Origin: Diphasiastrum complanatum
Taxonomy: Eukaryota > Streptophyta > Lycopodiopsida > Lycopodiales > Lycopodiaceae
Length of the DNA: 64,000 bases
Direction: 5' to 3'
Assembly: GCA_029204225.1 (NCBI GenBank)
Contig: CM055094.1
Span: forward strand, 66,176,536 to 66,240,535
In this document: positions 11,749-22,125 of the stretch, one piece after another
Layout of the letters: the number at the start of each line of letters is the position of its first letter
Position numbering within the stretch: the stretch's first letter is position 1
Notes under the pieces: generated by a model
What the model was told of the DNA's origin: nothing
Database searches by the model: none
Seen by the model: only the letters and a program-made list of their open reading frames with translations
Translations under genes and position numbers: made by a program

Positions 11749-12575
11749 AATAGTTCAGAAATCAGAGAGCAAGAGTGATGGAAAGTGGTAGCAAAAAAAA
11801 CAGAAGTGTTTGAGGTCTTAGGCGTATTGATGATATTTCGGCGGATTAGAATAATCTTAAATGAAAGCATGTCCTTTGTTTTGAAGGTATATACTCAATA
11901 ATAAAATGTCTAGTCCTAAAAACAAAACAAAATAAATAAATAGGCAAAATACACAAATGCTTTGCTCAGTTCGCAAAAGTTCAGTTCAGTATTTGTGAAT
12001 TTTGAATTGTGAAAATAATAATGTACACAATCTTTGAAACAATGCATGATATTGGAAGCAAAGACTATCATTTTCTATGTTAAAATATATTAGCAAAAAA
12101 TGTATCAGCAAAAAATGCGAAGGTGTCGGGTTTTTTGCATATTTTTGCTGTACCAGTGCCATGAAAACATGATAAAAAAGGTATGTGCAAAATGATGTGC
12201 AACATTCTGGCGAAACGTTGTATAATTGTTTTTTTTTCAAATTCCCGAAGGTCAAAGATGGAATGAAGAAAAATCCCAAAAATTGCAAAGATAGAAGTGT
12301 TGCAATTTTCGTGTTTCCAACAATGGTGAATTAACATATGCCACTATGGTGTCGAGTTTTTTGCAAAAATAAAGTGAAACAATGAAGCGAGGGTTTTGGC
12401 ATTTTCACGAAAATTGTAACGTAAATAGATATGTAGCGAAGGTGTCGCGAATTTTTGTTCAACATATATGGGCGAAGAATGCGAAGGTGTCGGGTTTTTC
12501 GCAAACTTCGGTGAAAACGATCGGACCAAAGATGACGGCCTTTAGAAACTGAATAAAATATAAGAAGCATAAAAA
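11749..12575 (-). repeat. Spacer between integrase and third ORF with degenerate repeats
   Basis: No domain. On the plus strand the motif GCGAAGGTGTCGGGTTTTT, followed by a GCAAA-type end, occurs in variants near 12117, 12347, 12437 and 12480. On the minus strand this reads as repeated FAKNPTPSH-type peptides. The spacing is irregular. These look like decayed tandem repeats of the kind common in the spacers of large gypsy elements. Confidence 0.6.
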
Positions 12576-13640
12576 ATTTAGTCATATAGTATCGCTTCAC
12601 CCTTGAGCCATTTACTCGAGTATCAAGTAAATGTCCTTGAAGATCGGCTAACTGAAGTGATCCATTGTTAAAAACTTCTATGACTTTATACGGTCCCATC
12701 CATCTGGTATGTAATTTCCCAGGAAACAACATGTGTCCGTTATCATTCAGAAGCACATAGTCCCCTCGTTTAATTTTTATTTTCTTAATGGATTGGTCAA
12801 AAATTTCTTTTCTTTTATTATGAACTCGTTAAATCTCAATTAATGAAAGACGATGATCCTCTTCCAATTGCATCAAAGAAATCATCTGCTCCCAGAGACT
12901 ATCGTGTTCATCCATTCGCTCTTCATTACTAATGCGAAACGTCGGAACTTCGAATTCTATTGGTAGTATGGGATGCATTCCATACACAAGATAGTATGGA
13001 GTCTGCCTAGTTGTAATCTTTTCAGCAGTTTTGTATGCCCATAAGACAGATGGCAACTTCTGATCCCAATCAGAAAAATGTGTTTTTGTTACTTTATTCA
13101 AAAATTTACACAGAATTTTGTTTGCCCACTTCATAAGCCCATTTGCTTTTGGATTATATGAAATGGTTTGGCGATGTGTAATAGAAAAATATGACAACAT
13201 GGCCTCAATGGTCTGATTAAGGAAATAGGTTCCCCTATCGCTAACGAGTTCTAAGAGACATCCGTATCGCGTGATAATGTTTTGGAATAAAGACTTTGCT
13301 ACAGTCTTAGCATCGTTCTTAATTGTGACTTCGGCCTCTACCATCTTGGTAGCATAGTCCGTGGCAACGAGAATGTAACGGCGACAAGATTTACGCGTGA
13401 TCGGTTTGATAGGTCCTACAAAATCTATCCCTCACTTTTCAAAGGGTGCTAAGGGATTAACTGGAGTAAGCGGCCAATGTGTTGCGAAGCTGGGTTTTCC
13501 CATCCTCTGACATGCATCACATCTTTGAATGAATAATTTAACATCTCTATAGATGGTAGGCCACCAATATTTAGCATTGAAAACAAAATTTGCAGTGTTT
13601 TTAAGAGCATAGTGAACCCCCCCGAGTCTTCCTCATGTAA
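12576..13640 (-). pseudogene. Integrase of the gypsy element, catalytic Glu replaced
   Basis: Minus strand, read in several frames. The zinc-binding region includes YWWPTIYRDVKLF and RCDACQRMGKP near 13560-13500. The catalytic core starts with GIDFVGP and has ATDYATK (first Asp region) and LVSDRGTYFLN (second Asp). The third motif, where active gypsy integrases have an NGQ-x-E pattern, reads YNPKANGLMKWANK, so the acidic residue is replaced by Lys. A C-terminal part (LFPGKLHTRWMGPYKVIEVF) closes the protein near 12600, as in Athila/Tat relatives. The protein would insert element cDNA into the chromosome. This copy cannot, because of frameshifts and the lost Glu. Confidence 0.8.
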
Positions 13641-14500
13641 TGCACTTATTACAACGGTCATCTCAGTTGGTTCTAAACATCGGCGGAGACTATCGTCAGC
13701 TCCTAACTTATATAATGTTCTATTTACAATCGTATAAGGTCCTACCTTTGAAAGAAAAACAGTTTTTTGCTGTTTATTAAAATGTTCAGGATAAATCTGG
13801 TCTTGTAAGAAGTTAATAATGTCCATATAAATTGATGTTTCCGATTGGATATGCATTATATGTTCATCCAGAAATTCATCAGAAATGGGCTCAAACTGAT
13901 TTTTTGTTTGGAGGCGGGATATATAATCAACATTTTGATGATCCTTGCCTCTTCTTAATTCTACTTCATAAGTAAACTCATCTAATAATAATACCCATCT
14001 AGCTACCCTACCCGAAAGATCAGGTTTATTCACTAAATGTTTCAATGCGTAGTGATCTACATGAAAAACAAAAGGGTATCCTAAAAGATAATGTCTAAAT
14101 TTCTTTATTGGATAAATCATCCCTAGTGCTTCTCGCTCTGCAGCGGAATAATTCTTTTTTGATGCAGCGAGTTGCCTACTCGCATAGTAAATTGGATAAT
14201 CTATATTTTGGTCATCTTTCTGACTAAGCACTACACCTATTGCAAATGATGATGTGTCTACATATACATGGAACTTTTTAGCCCAATTTGGAGGTCTAAC
14301 TCCAGTGGCTTTTGCTAATGACTGTTTCAATCTATCAAAATCTTGCTGATGGTCTTGAGACCAACGGTACTCAACATATTTTTTTAATAAACTTGTTAAA
14401 GGAGTTACTATTATGGTATAATCTTTAATTATCCTACGATAATAACCTACGTGTCCTAAGTTGATATTGGATCCTGAGTTTCTTAGTATTCTATTTATAG
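13641..14500 (-). pseudogene. Reverse-transcriptase thumb plus RNase H; polymerase core absent
   Basis: Minus strand. Residues of the RT thumb (LGHVGYYRRIIKDY, then WSQDHQQDFDRLKQSL) lead into RNase H. RNase H has the first catalytic Asp in HVYVDTSSFAIGVVLSQ, then YYASRQLAASKKNYSAAERE (conserved Glu region) and a DH pair in VFHVDHYALKHLV. The fingers and palm with the YxDD catalytic box should lie upstream, but only about 300 bases separate the thumb from the protease and they show no such motif. The core therefore appears deleted. RNase H degrades the RNA strand of the RNA-DNA hybrid. Confidence 0.8.
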
Positions 14501-14790
14501 TCTGATCTCCTATGATAGCACTAATCTTTGGAACTCCACAATCCTACATATTCTACTCTATTACTATATGCAGCAGGTATACTTAGTGTGACAAACATCT
14601 TCTCTTTCTCAGTCCCTACTGACTGAAGCCCTTCATCCTCCGAAGTATAGCTCAAGGATGATATAGGTGTCTCACCTTTGTACTTATTCTTTTTCCATGA
14701 TATAGAATTTCTTTTGTGACTTTTCCCTGTCAGTGTCTCCATCTGGTCTCTGAAGGTAATCTCCTTCTTCTTCCAGTGGATTATGACATC
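14501..14790 (-). other. Junction of protease and truncated reverse transcriptase
   Basis: Short minus-strand frames only (for example 14742-14521) with a Lys/Ser-rich composition and no polymerase motif. This is the likely scar of the deletion that removed the reverse-transcriptase core. Confidence 0.5.
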
Positions 14791-15240
14791 GGCCTAGTAG
14801 AGCCATGGTTGTCCTAATAACACTTTATATGACGATTGTCTTGTAGTTCTTAATATTATAAAATCCATAAGAAACTTATGGTCTCCAATATAAACTGTAA
14901 TCTGAGACAATTCTCCTATTGGTGATCTTCTAGTTGCATCAGCTAACCTTAAATGTCTTAAGGTGGGTGCTATGCTATCATGAATGCCTAATTCATATGT
15001 TGTTTCTTCAGTCATTATGTTTACGCTAGATCCGAAATCTATGGGTACACTTCTAAGATGCAGCCATTGATTACTACCTGAATCTCTGGTTGACCTTCAT
15101 CACCGTAATTCACTATTCCTACATTGACTACTGGTAACTTTGATTTTCTTTTCTTTTTATTTTGCAAAAATTGCTTAATTTCTTTCTTATAATATTGATT
15201 ATCGTCTAATAACTGTTTAAAAGTTATATTGGGCATTCTA
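14791..15240 (-). pseudogene. Aspartic protease region, frameshifted
   Basis: Minus strand. PEIQVVINGCILEV leads after a one-base frame change into PIDFGSSVNIMTEETTYEL, followed by LRLADATRRSPIGEL and YKVLLGQPWLY. This is the order of a retropepsin: active-site Asp-x-Gly, then a flap region, then an LG-x-PWL end. The active site reads D-F-G where D-S/T-G is usual. The enzyme would process Gag-Pol. Confidence 0.7.
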
Positions 15241-16349
15241 GAAACAAGGTCTTCTACAACATCATAAGAACGGTTTCTACGTGGCGACGGATCTCTAGGT
15301 ATCTCGCTACTTATATTCTTGGATTTTCTATAAGAAGATTCTTTTTTTGATGAAGAAGAATAAGATGAATACTCTGAAGATTCTTCCTCATCCGCTGAAT
15401 CAGATTCTGATTCAGACTCAGTAGATGATTCAGATTCTTCTGTACGTTTTGAATTATACTTTTACTACTTTTTCTTTCATTTCTCGTTCTACGAGAAATT
15501 CAAGAAGTTTCGTAATTCTCGGCAGAGGCGATGACATCTTCCAAATAAGCCATCAAACCCTGTCGACAATAGCGATCCATTTTCTTAGGCAAACCGCCCA
15601 AGAACCATTCATTTTGCATAGGAACCGGATATTGGGCTCCTAGCTTTCCTATTAAATTCTTAATCTATGAGTATATTTCCTAAGTGATTCCTTTGGCTTT
15701 TTCTCAACAAAATTAAGCCGAGCCAACAATTTAGTGGCTATCTCTCTAAATTGTTTACGGAATGTTACTTTTAAAGCATTCTAAGTATTAACCGTTTCCG
15801 GTACTAATTGACTGTACCAGATCCTAGCCTGCTTCCGCAGAAGTCCTCGTCTGTATGTTATTTGTTTGCTATGGTAATAGATTCGAACTGCGACAAATAA
15901 CTATCCGCATCTTCAGATGATGATCCCTTAAAGAAATCGTATCTGATTTTTGTAGATGTGGGTGGCGCTGGATTAGCCATATTATCAGATAGTGGTGAAC
16001 TAGGTGAACTTGGAGGACTTGGAGGATCATAATCTAGACTACGCTCAGACAATGGTTCTGAAGAAGAAGATTTTGATTCTAAACTTGGTTTGGAAGTAGA
16101 ATCAGACGAATCTAATTCAGATGAATCTGTAGAACTTGGTGTTTCAACGGATCTTTCCTCAAATGAATCTACAAATGCTGTAGTAGCGTTTAGAAGATCA
16201 TTAAACGCTTCAGGTGTTAATCTTGCTCTAATTGGCAAGTTTTGCAAATTCTGCAAATACAGATCTCTAGATTTCCTATATGCTTCTAGTCGATGTGCAC
16301 GCTCTAAACGTTTCTGTTCAATAGTTGCTTGAGAGTATGTTCTTGGCAT
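15241..16349 (-). pseudogene. Gag of the gypsy element, frameshifted
   Basis: Starts at ATG 16349 with MPRTYSQATIEQKRLERAHR, followed by a long Ser/Glu-rich stretch and then KIRYDFFKGSSSEDADSYLS. The frame breaks near 15858. Other frames continue with ARIWYSQLVPE, FRKQFREIATKLLARLNF and KPKESLRKY, a capsid-like order, and then a Ser/Glu/Asp-rich segment to 15240. The start lies about 70 bases after the primer binding site, as expected. Its closest match in the window is the plus-strand gag at 6475-7855. Confidence 0.75.
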
Positions 16350-16414
16350 GTGTTATATGAGAAAGATTTGTAGACATAATACACTTAAAAATATTGCAAA
16401 AGATGAAATTCATC

Positions 16415-16432
16415 TCCTCGACAACGGCGCCA
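16415..16432 (-). other. Primer binding site, tRNA-Asp type
   Basis: On the minus strand, five bases after the end of the 5' LTR, TGGCGCCGTTGTCGAGGA is complementary to the 3' end of plant tRNA-Asp(GUC) apart from two mismatches. Athila-group elements are known to use this primer. It marks the start of minus-strand DNA synthesis. Confidence 0.8.
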
Positions 16433-16437
16433 AATCA

Positions 16438-17138
16438 TGTGGTGGCCTAGTCATTATAGATTTCCACAAAATCGATGAATGAAGTAGTATAAAAGGTTTG
16501 GTCGTTCCCCAAGAGAGAGAATAATCTCATCTTCTGTATGGTAAATATATGTATGATGGTAAACAGTCTGGGATATGTAATACTCACAATGAATACTACA
16601 GCGACATATCTGGTTATCCAAAGATATTTGGGTAAATTGACATCTAGGAACACCAATGTGAAACGATTTGATCAAGGTCTGCGGTTGTAAAGATTACTTT
16701 ATCTTCTAGGTTCTTTGGGTGTCAAAAAAACTTTCAGATCAGACATCAATTAGCAAATAGATTCGTCAGACAGAATTGCATTGGCTAAAGATTCCTCGTA
16801 GTCAGGCATAGAGAATTAGTTCTTATCGCAGGAAGCAAACAGAACAGAGCATCAAACAAACTCGTTATCTGAACACCTAGCTCATTCATAATTGAAGGAA
16901 GTTCTGCTAAAGGTTATGCTTAACAGCTTCGGCTAATTCCCTGCACACATTAGTCAAAATTGTTGCTTACTGATGATGCCTAAAAATCCGTGTTCGAGTG
17001 ACTGAAATTCAGTAAAATGTGAGAAATATGTGTGACGCAAACAGAACAATATCACAAACAATTACAGATCATATAGAGTGTATTCGATCAATTGATAAGA
17101 AGTAATGCTGTAAAAGATAACAGAGGAAAAGTATGCTC
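16438..17138 (-). repeat. 5' LTR, outer part missing
   Basis: Matches 7856-8557 closely. Similarity stops at about 17138, where unrelated A/T-rich and tandem sequence starts, so about 310 bases of the outer (U3) end are gone. A target-site duplication cannot be checked for this reason. Confidence 0.85.
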
Positions 17139-17164
17139 AGGGAGTTTATTTTATTTTATTCAGA

Positions 17165-17229
17165 CCGTATTTCAACCAAACCACATTTCAACTAATCTGC
17201 ATTTCAACTAAACCGCATTTCACCGCAAA
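17165..17229 (+). repeat. 16-bp tandem repeat, about four units
   Basis: Units of the form CCGCATTTCAACTAAA follow each other from 17165, with one to three changes each. They lie at the breakpoint of the truncated 5' LTR. Up to 17480 the sequence then shows no gene. Confidence 0.75.
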
Positions 17230-17479
17230 GGGCCTAGGCGCATGCGGTTCATAACGATTCCAAGTCTCAAAGGAAGGAAATCGCAACCTTCCAAACAGTA
17301 GAGTCAAAGTTGTGACGACCAACGGTAAGGTTGAAACCTACAAAATCGCATCGGTCGCCACCTAGATCGGCCTCCATTGGACCGTGAATGAACTTGCGGG
17401 TTCGTGTCAAGCTCACGAACCTGTGGACACCACCCGTTTGAAGTTCTAACCATTCTTTACAGAATCAGACCAATTTCTG

Positions 17480-19069
17480 GCTCGATGGGCTTGTGTAGCA
17501 GGCCATATAGGCATGCCATAGGTCTGATATCTACCAAGCCTGTTACAGACTGCACGTGGCAAGCCATGTAGGCCTACTCCATGGCAAGTCATGCAAGCTT
17601 GGGGCTTGCCACATGGCAAACCACATAGTTCTAACATAGGCTTGCGTGGCAAGCCAACCAGGCTCTGTCACGTAGGCCTCAGTGGACATAGAGAGAGAGA
17701 GAGAGAGAGAGAGCCACGTAGGCCTACCATAGGCTTGTGTGGCTTGTCCATGGCCTACCATAGGCTATGTAGTAGGCCACATAGGCCTATCGTATCTATC
17801 AAGCCTATCATAGGTTGTCACATGGCAAATCATGTAAGCTTGGGATTTGCCACATGGCAAGCCATGTCGGCCTACCATAGGCTTGTGCAGCAAGCCAACA
17901 AAGCTCTACCATATAGGCCTGAAAGGACCCAAAGAGAGCTATAGAGAGGTGGGCTCGAAAGCTGACACATGGCAAGCCATGTAGGCCTACTATAGGCTTG
18001 CATGGCAGCAGACCACATAGGCATGGCATAGGCCTCATGTCTGTCATGCACGCATGTTGTAGGTTGCCACATAGGCTTGCCATAGGCTTGTGTGGCAAGC
18101 CAACTAGGCTCTACCACATAGGCTTGAGTGGACATAGAGAGAGAGAGAGGTGGGGCTCGCAAGCTACCACGTGGCAAGCCACGTAGACCTGCCACGTAGA
18201 AAACCATGGAGGGTGATAGTTCTCATGTCGTAAGCCACGTAGGACTACCATAGGCTTGTGTAGCAAGCCACATAGGCATGTCATAAATCTACTATCTGCC
18301 AATCTTGTCGTAGGCTGCCACGTGGAAAGCCACATAGGTCCACCACGTAGCAAGTCTTGCAAGCTAAGGGTTTGCCATGTGGCAAACCATGTAGGTCTAA
18401 TAGAGGCTTGTGTGGCAAGCCAACCAAGCTTTGCCGTGTAGGCCTGAGTGAACCTAGAGAGAGAAAGAGGTGGGGCTCAAAAGCTGCCATGTGGCAAGCC
18501 GCGTATGCTTTTCATAGGCTTGCGTGGCTTGCCACATGGCCTCTGCTATCTGCTAAGCTTGTCGCACACTGCCAGGGGACAAGCCATGTAGGCAAATCAT
18601 ACAAGCTTGAGGTTTGCCATGTGGCAAGCATGTAGGCCTATCATAGGCTTGTATGGCAAGCGAACCGGGCTCTGCTACGTAGGTTTGAGTGGATCTAGGT
18701 CTGATGTCTGCCACGCAAGCATGTCGCAAGGTACCACATAGGCTTGCCATAGGCTTGTGTGGCAAGCCAACCAAGCCCTGCCATGTAGGCTTGAGTGGAC
18801 CTAGAGAGAGAGAGAGCTGGGGCTCACAAGTTGCCATGTGGCAAGCCACGTAGGCATGTAATGAGACAAACCACGCAGGCTTGGGACTTGCCACGTGGCA
18901 AGCCATGTAGGCCTATTATAGGCTTGTGTTGCAAGTCATATAGGCATGACATAGGCTTGATGTCGGCCATGCAGGCATGTTGCAATCTGTCACATAGGCT
19001 TGACATAGGCTTGTGTGGCAAGCTAACTAAGCTATGCACCACGTAGGTCTGTCATGCAAGCTTGAGTGC

Positions 19070-19074
<5 letters not shown>
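17480..19074 (+). repeat. Satellite array, left, each unit with a GA tract
   Basis: Built from variants of GCTTGTGTGGCAAGCCAACC, TAGGCCTACCATAGGC and GCCACATGGCAAGCC. The first motif recurs near 17640, 17880, 18087, 18403, 18643, 18750 and 19003, giving spacings of about 107-316 bases. A short (GA)n run follows in most units (about 17689, 17929, 18136, 18456, 18803, 19077). Open frames across it are low-complexity by-products. The same family in the opposite orientation fills 26890-28207. Confidence 0.85.
18887..18902. other. Perfect 16-bp palindrome with a G-box core, in the satellite
   Basis: CTTGCCACGTGGCAAG is its own reverse complement and contains CACGTG, the core bound by plant bZIP and bHLH factors. 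Near-palindromic versions with CATG in place of CGTG occur in other units. Whether it binds anything is unknown. Confidence 0.6.

Positions 19075-19119
<45 letters not shown>
19075..19119 (+). repeat. (GA)n microsatellite
   Basis: About 22 GA units closing the left satellite array. Confidence 0.95.
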
Positions 19120-19120
<1 letters not shown>

Positions 19121-19262
19121 CCCACCAAGCCTGCATTTTGAAGCCTTCCCAACCCTTCACAGCCGATTTTTCCTTCATAGAAATGTATTTTTATTTCAAC
19201 CTTTTGTCTGATAATTTAGAAAATCCTTAGAGCCCCCTTCAAATTTTTGATAATGAAAGTCT
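19120..19262 (+). repeat. Dispersed repeat next to the satellite, inverted at 28.2 kb
   Basis: Runs from GCCTGCATTTTGAAGCCTTCC through TTCATAGAAATG to CTTCAAATTTTTGATAATG. The reverse complement is at 28208-28367, a further relative (same orientation as 28.2 kb) at 40848-40990, and part of it at 21163-21262. It therefore belongs to a dispersed family, part of which is the right half of the inverted-repeat element at 40495. Confidence 0.75.
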
Positions 19263-19640
19263 CATTTGTTTAGCACCTTTTACCATGAAAGTATGTACAT
19301 GCACTTCGAAACACTATGTGTATTGGTAAAGGATAAGTTGAATTTGGAGTGGGCCCCTTAGATGCATGCTTGGGGAGGAGGGCCATGCATCCTTTTCCCC
19401 ATACATGCATCCTCCTCTCCAAGTTTTTAGTTAGAAAAAGCTCATGCATGGGTGAGGGGGGGAGGATGCATGGGTGAACCTATACCCATGCGCAAAAGTG
19501 GAACAAAGTTTAAATATATATATACTAGTAAAGAGTGCCTGTCGTTGACGGGCAATGGATGGCCGATGGTCGTTGATGGGTGGCTGATGGTCGTTGACGG
19601 GTGGCCGATGTATGTGTGTGTATGTACGTGAGTGCATGTA
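19173..19640 (+). repeat. Repeat block A, copy 1, carrying a Helitron 3' end
   Basis: Matches 21163-21660 across its length, including TTGGAGTGGGCCCCTTAGATG, a TATATATA stretch, the hairpin terminus at 19525 and sequence beyond it (GGCCGATG, GTATGTGTGTG). Just right of the terminus, a unit containing GTCGTTGACGGGTGGCCGATG is repeated about three times (19541-19611). Confidence 0.8.
19525..19553 (-). mobile_element. Helitron-type 3' terminus
   Basis: On the minus strand a hairpin (GCCCGTC, three-base loop, GACAGGC, one mismatch) is followed after about eight bases by CTAG and then T. Helitron 3' ends are known for a short hairpin about ten bases before CTRR and insertion before a T. The element body would extend to higher coordinates. 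No Rep/helicase ORF and no 5' TC end were found. Confidence 0.6.
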
Positions 19641-21021
19641 TTATCTATGTATGTGGATTTGTGTGTGTGATTTGTGCTTGATGGAGTGTGTGATTTATGT
19701 GGTCAATGGTGTGTGTGTGTGCATGAAATGTGCGTGTGTGTATGCATGTGTGAGTTATGTGACCGATGGTGTGTGCATGTGCATTTCTCTGTGTATACTA
19801 AACTGCTTGGAGCCCGATTTGTTGATGTGGGCTCGTCTCGACGTGCAGCACTCGATGGAACAGACGACATGCATGACGGAGTCCGTTGCAATACTGGACC
19901 ACTTCTTGAAAATGCCAAAAAGTAAATGACTGACTTTATCAGCACACCAAGCAGGTTGTTGCAAGTATGGATAAAGTTAGATACCAGTGATGAAAAATGG
20001 GATTGAAGTCTCTCGGAGATACTAATCTCAATGATTCAAGATTCCCAGTTCTTGGTGAGCCCTAAAATAATGTACAATTGAAAAATGAACATCATTCATT
20101 AGACCTTTCATCATATGAATGCATTTTATAGCTCTCAAAGATGACAATACTTGAGGTGATGTAACAGTTCGACCAAGTTTACCAAAAACAAAAAACTTGT
20201 CTTTCAAATGAGAAACGAGGTTGGATCAAAACCAAAAGATCGCATGTGTTAGGATTTTAGAGGTAGATTGTCACATCCATTCCTGGCAAGATACTATAGG
20301 AGCAAGAGGAAAGGATGAGACATATTGATCAAGCAAACTTGTACATCAAGAGAATAAAAAATGACAGAGTTGGGAAAAAAGAAAAAGGAAGAACCCTAGA
20401 GGTTACACAGAAAAACTTCGTGTCAAATTTCCATTTCAATTTGAATAAATAAAAAAATGTCTACTTTTAGATATTCAACTTCTGCTATTTCCCACAGTCC
20501 TTGCAAGGATGGGATTAACAAATATGTTCTTCAATAAAGCATGGATGCTAGACGGAGAAAAGAACTTTGGGTAAAACTTTCTGTTCATGATCTATGGGTG
20601 AAATTTTGGTAATTTAAAATAAATACGAAAGCCATATAATAAATCTTAGTGCAGTTCTGCTCATCGATGATGTTTTTTTAGGTGGATTGACAGGAGAAGG
20701 GGAGAACATATGGGGTGGGCGGAGTGCGGGTGTGCTCCCTAATGGTTAAAAGCAAGTTGTTTGGGCAAGAGGCCGATGGTTTAAGTGCTCGGGAGAGATG
20801 GGTGGATGGGTTTTCATGTGACAAAAAAGGGCAAGGGAGTGTTAAAAAAAGATATGCTCCTGCCCTTAAAAGCTTAGTTTTTTTTTGGGGGGGAGGAGAA
20901 TTTATTTCTTGATGGGGATTTTTTTTTGTCTCCTTTCTAAAAAAAAATACTTAATTTATTGGGAGGGGGGAGGGGGGTTGGAGTAAATATTGATATATTT
21001 ACTTTTAATGGAATGGAAGCA
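19641..21021. other. No gene seen
   Basis: TG-rich at the start (19640-19800), then AT-rich, then poly-T/poly-G patches near 20880-20980. No domain found. It may be the decayed body of the first Helitron copy. Confidence 0.4.
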
Positions 21022-21162
21022 TCATCCTCCTCCCCAAGTTTTTTAGTTAGAAAAAGCTCATGCATGAGTGAGGGGGGGAGGATGCATGGGTTCACCCGTA
21101 CACATGCGCAAAACTGTACATAAGTTTAAATATATATATATAGACTAATAAAGAGTGTCCGT
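21022..21162 (+). repeat. Repeat block A, partial copy fused to copy 2
   Basis: Matches the right part of block A, from CATCCTCCTCCCCAAGTTTT to the terminus, here changed to CTAA (21145-21148) and cut in mid-hairpin at about 21162. The next copy starts at that base, which gives a head-to-tail junction. Confidence 0.75.
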
Positions 21163-21660
21163 CTTCATAGAAATGCATTTTTATTTCAACCTTTCTAGTG
21201 GAAAGTTTGATAATTTAAAAAATCCTTAAAGCACCTTTCAAATTTTTGATAATGAAAGTCTCATTTGTTTAACACCTTTCACCATGAAAGTATGTACATG
21301 CACTTCAAAATATTATGTGTGCTGGTAAAGGATAATTTGAATTTGGAGTGGGCCCCTTAGATGCATGCATGGGGAGGAGGGCCATGCATCCTTTTTCCCA
21401 TACATGCATCCTCCTCCCCAAGTTTTTTAGTTAGAAAAAACTCATGCATGGGTGAGGGCAGGAGCATGCATAGTGCACCCATACACATGCACAAAACTGT
21501 ACATAAGTTTAAATATATATATATAGATAGACTAGTAAAGAGTACCCGTCATTGACGGGCAATGGAGGCCGATCTCGCACACCTCGCGACAACCGATGGT
21601 TTAGGAGGAAAGCCGATGGTGGGTGGCCAATGTATGTGTGTATATGTACATGGCCGAAGT
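21163..21660 (+). repeat. Repeat block A, copy 2
   Basis: Near-full copy of 19173-19640 in the same orientation. Shared sequence continues about 100 bases past the Helitron end, so the duplicated unit includes both flank and element. Confidence 0.8.
21532..21559 (-). mobile_element. Helitron-type 3' terminus, perfect hairpin
   Basis: Minus strand: CCCGTC, loop AAT, GACGGG, nine bases, CTAG, then T. The stem is perfect here, unlike the copy at 19525. The AT-rich flank fits the known A|T insertion preference. Confidence 0.65.
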
Positions 21661-21778
21661 ACAGCGAGTGGACGTTGTAAGAGCATGTTTTGAGAATAAA
21701 ATTTTGCAGAATTTTTGGGATCTTGTAAGAGCATGTTTTGGGAAAGAGAGCATCATTTCCACCGTATTTAGCCGTAGG

Positions 21779-21780
<2 letters not shown>

Positions 21781-21847
<67 letters not shown>

Positions 21848-21901
21848 ATGCAATTTGCGGTTAACCCATAGCGTTTAGGCCGCATAGGGATCATGAGAAC
21901 C

Positions 21902-21946
<45 letters not shown>
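21781..21946 (+). repeat. Two (GA)n microsatellites
   Basis: About 32 GA units at 21781-21844 and about 21 at 21904-21946, separated by 59 unique bases. Confidence 0.95.
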
Positions 21947-21949
<3 letters not shown>

Positions 21950-21972
21950 GTAGCCGTTGTTGCATAAACATT

Positions 21973-22125
21973 ACTTCCAATGTATTCATGATTGAGGATG
22001 TAGGCAAGGACCCACAATACTTCCAATGTATTCATGATTGAGGATGTGGGCAAGGACCCACTTTATGCAAGAGTTTGAGGATGCAAGGGCAAGGACCCAC
22101 TTTATGCAACAGTTTGAGGATGCAA
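21973..22125 (+). repeat. Short compound tandem repeat
   Basis: Two units of about 43 bases (CTTCCAATGTATTCATGATT and on to GGCAAGGACCCA, at 21973 and 22018). Two of about 39 follow (CTTTATGCAAGAGTTTGAGG and on, at 22061 and 22100). Both end types share GGCAAGGACCCA. Confidence 0.85.

Larger units (their letters stand above)
7856..17138 (-). mobile_element. Ty3/gypsy LTR retrotransposon, Tat/Athila-like, with an extra 3' ORF; non-autonomous
   Basis: Reading on the minus strand, the order is 5' LTR (17138-16438, outer end missing), tRNA-Asp-type primer binding site, gag, aspartic protease, end of reverse transcriptase, RNase H, integrase, a repeat-rich spacer, a long third ORF, polypurine tract and complete 3' LTR (8872-7856). 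RNase H before integrase is the Ty3/gypsy order. The primer type and the extra sense ORF between integrase and 3' LTR are features known from Athila/Tat elements. All coding parts carry stops or frameshifts, the reverse-transcriptase core is absent, and the two LTRs have diverged visibly, so the copy is old and immobile. Confidence 0.85.

Noticed and set aside
17446-19046. Many overlapping 60-117 codon frames on both strands of the satellite
   Set aside because: They are translations of a tandem repeat, with repeated GLPHGKP/ACMTCH-type words on either strand. No coding signal.
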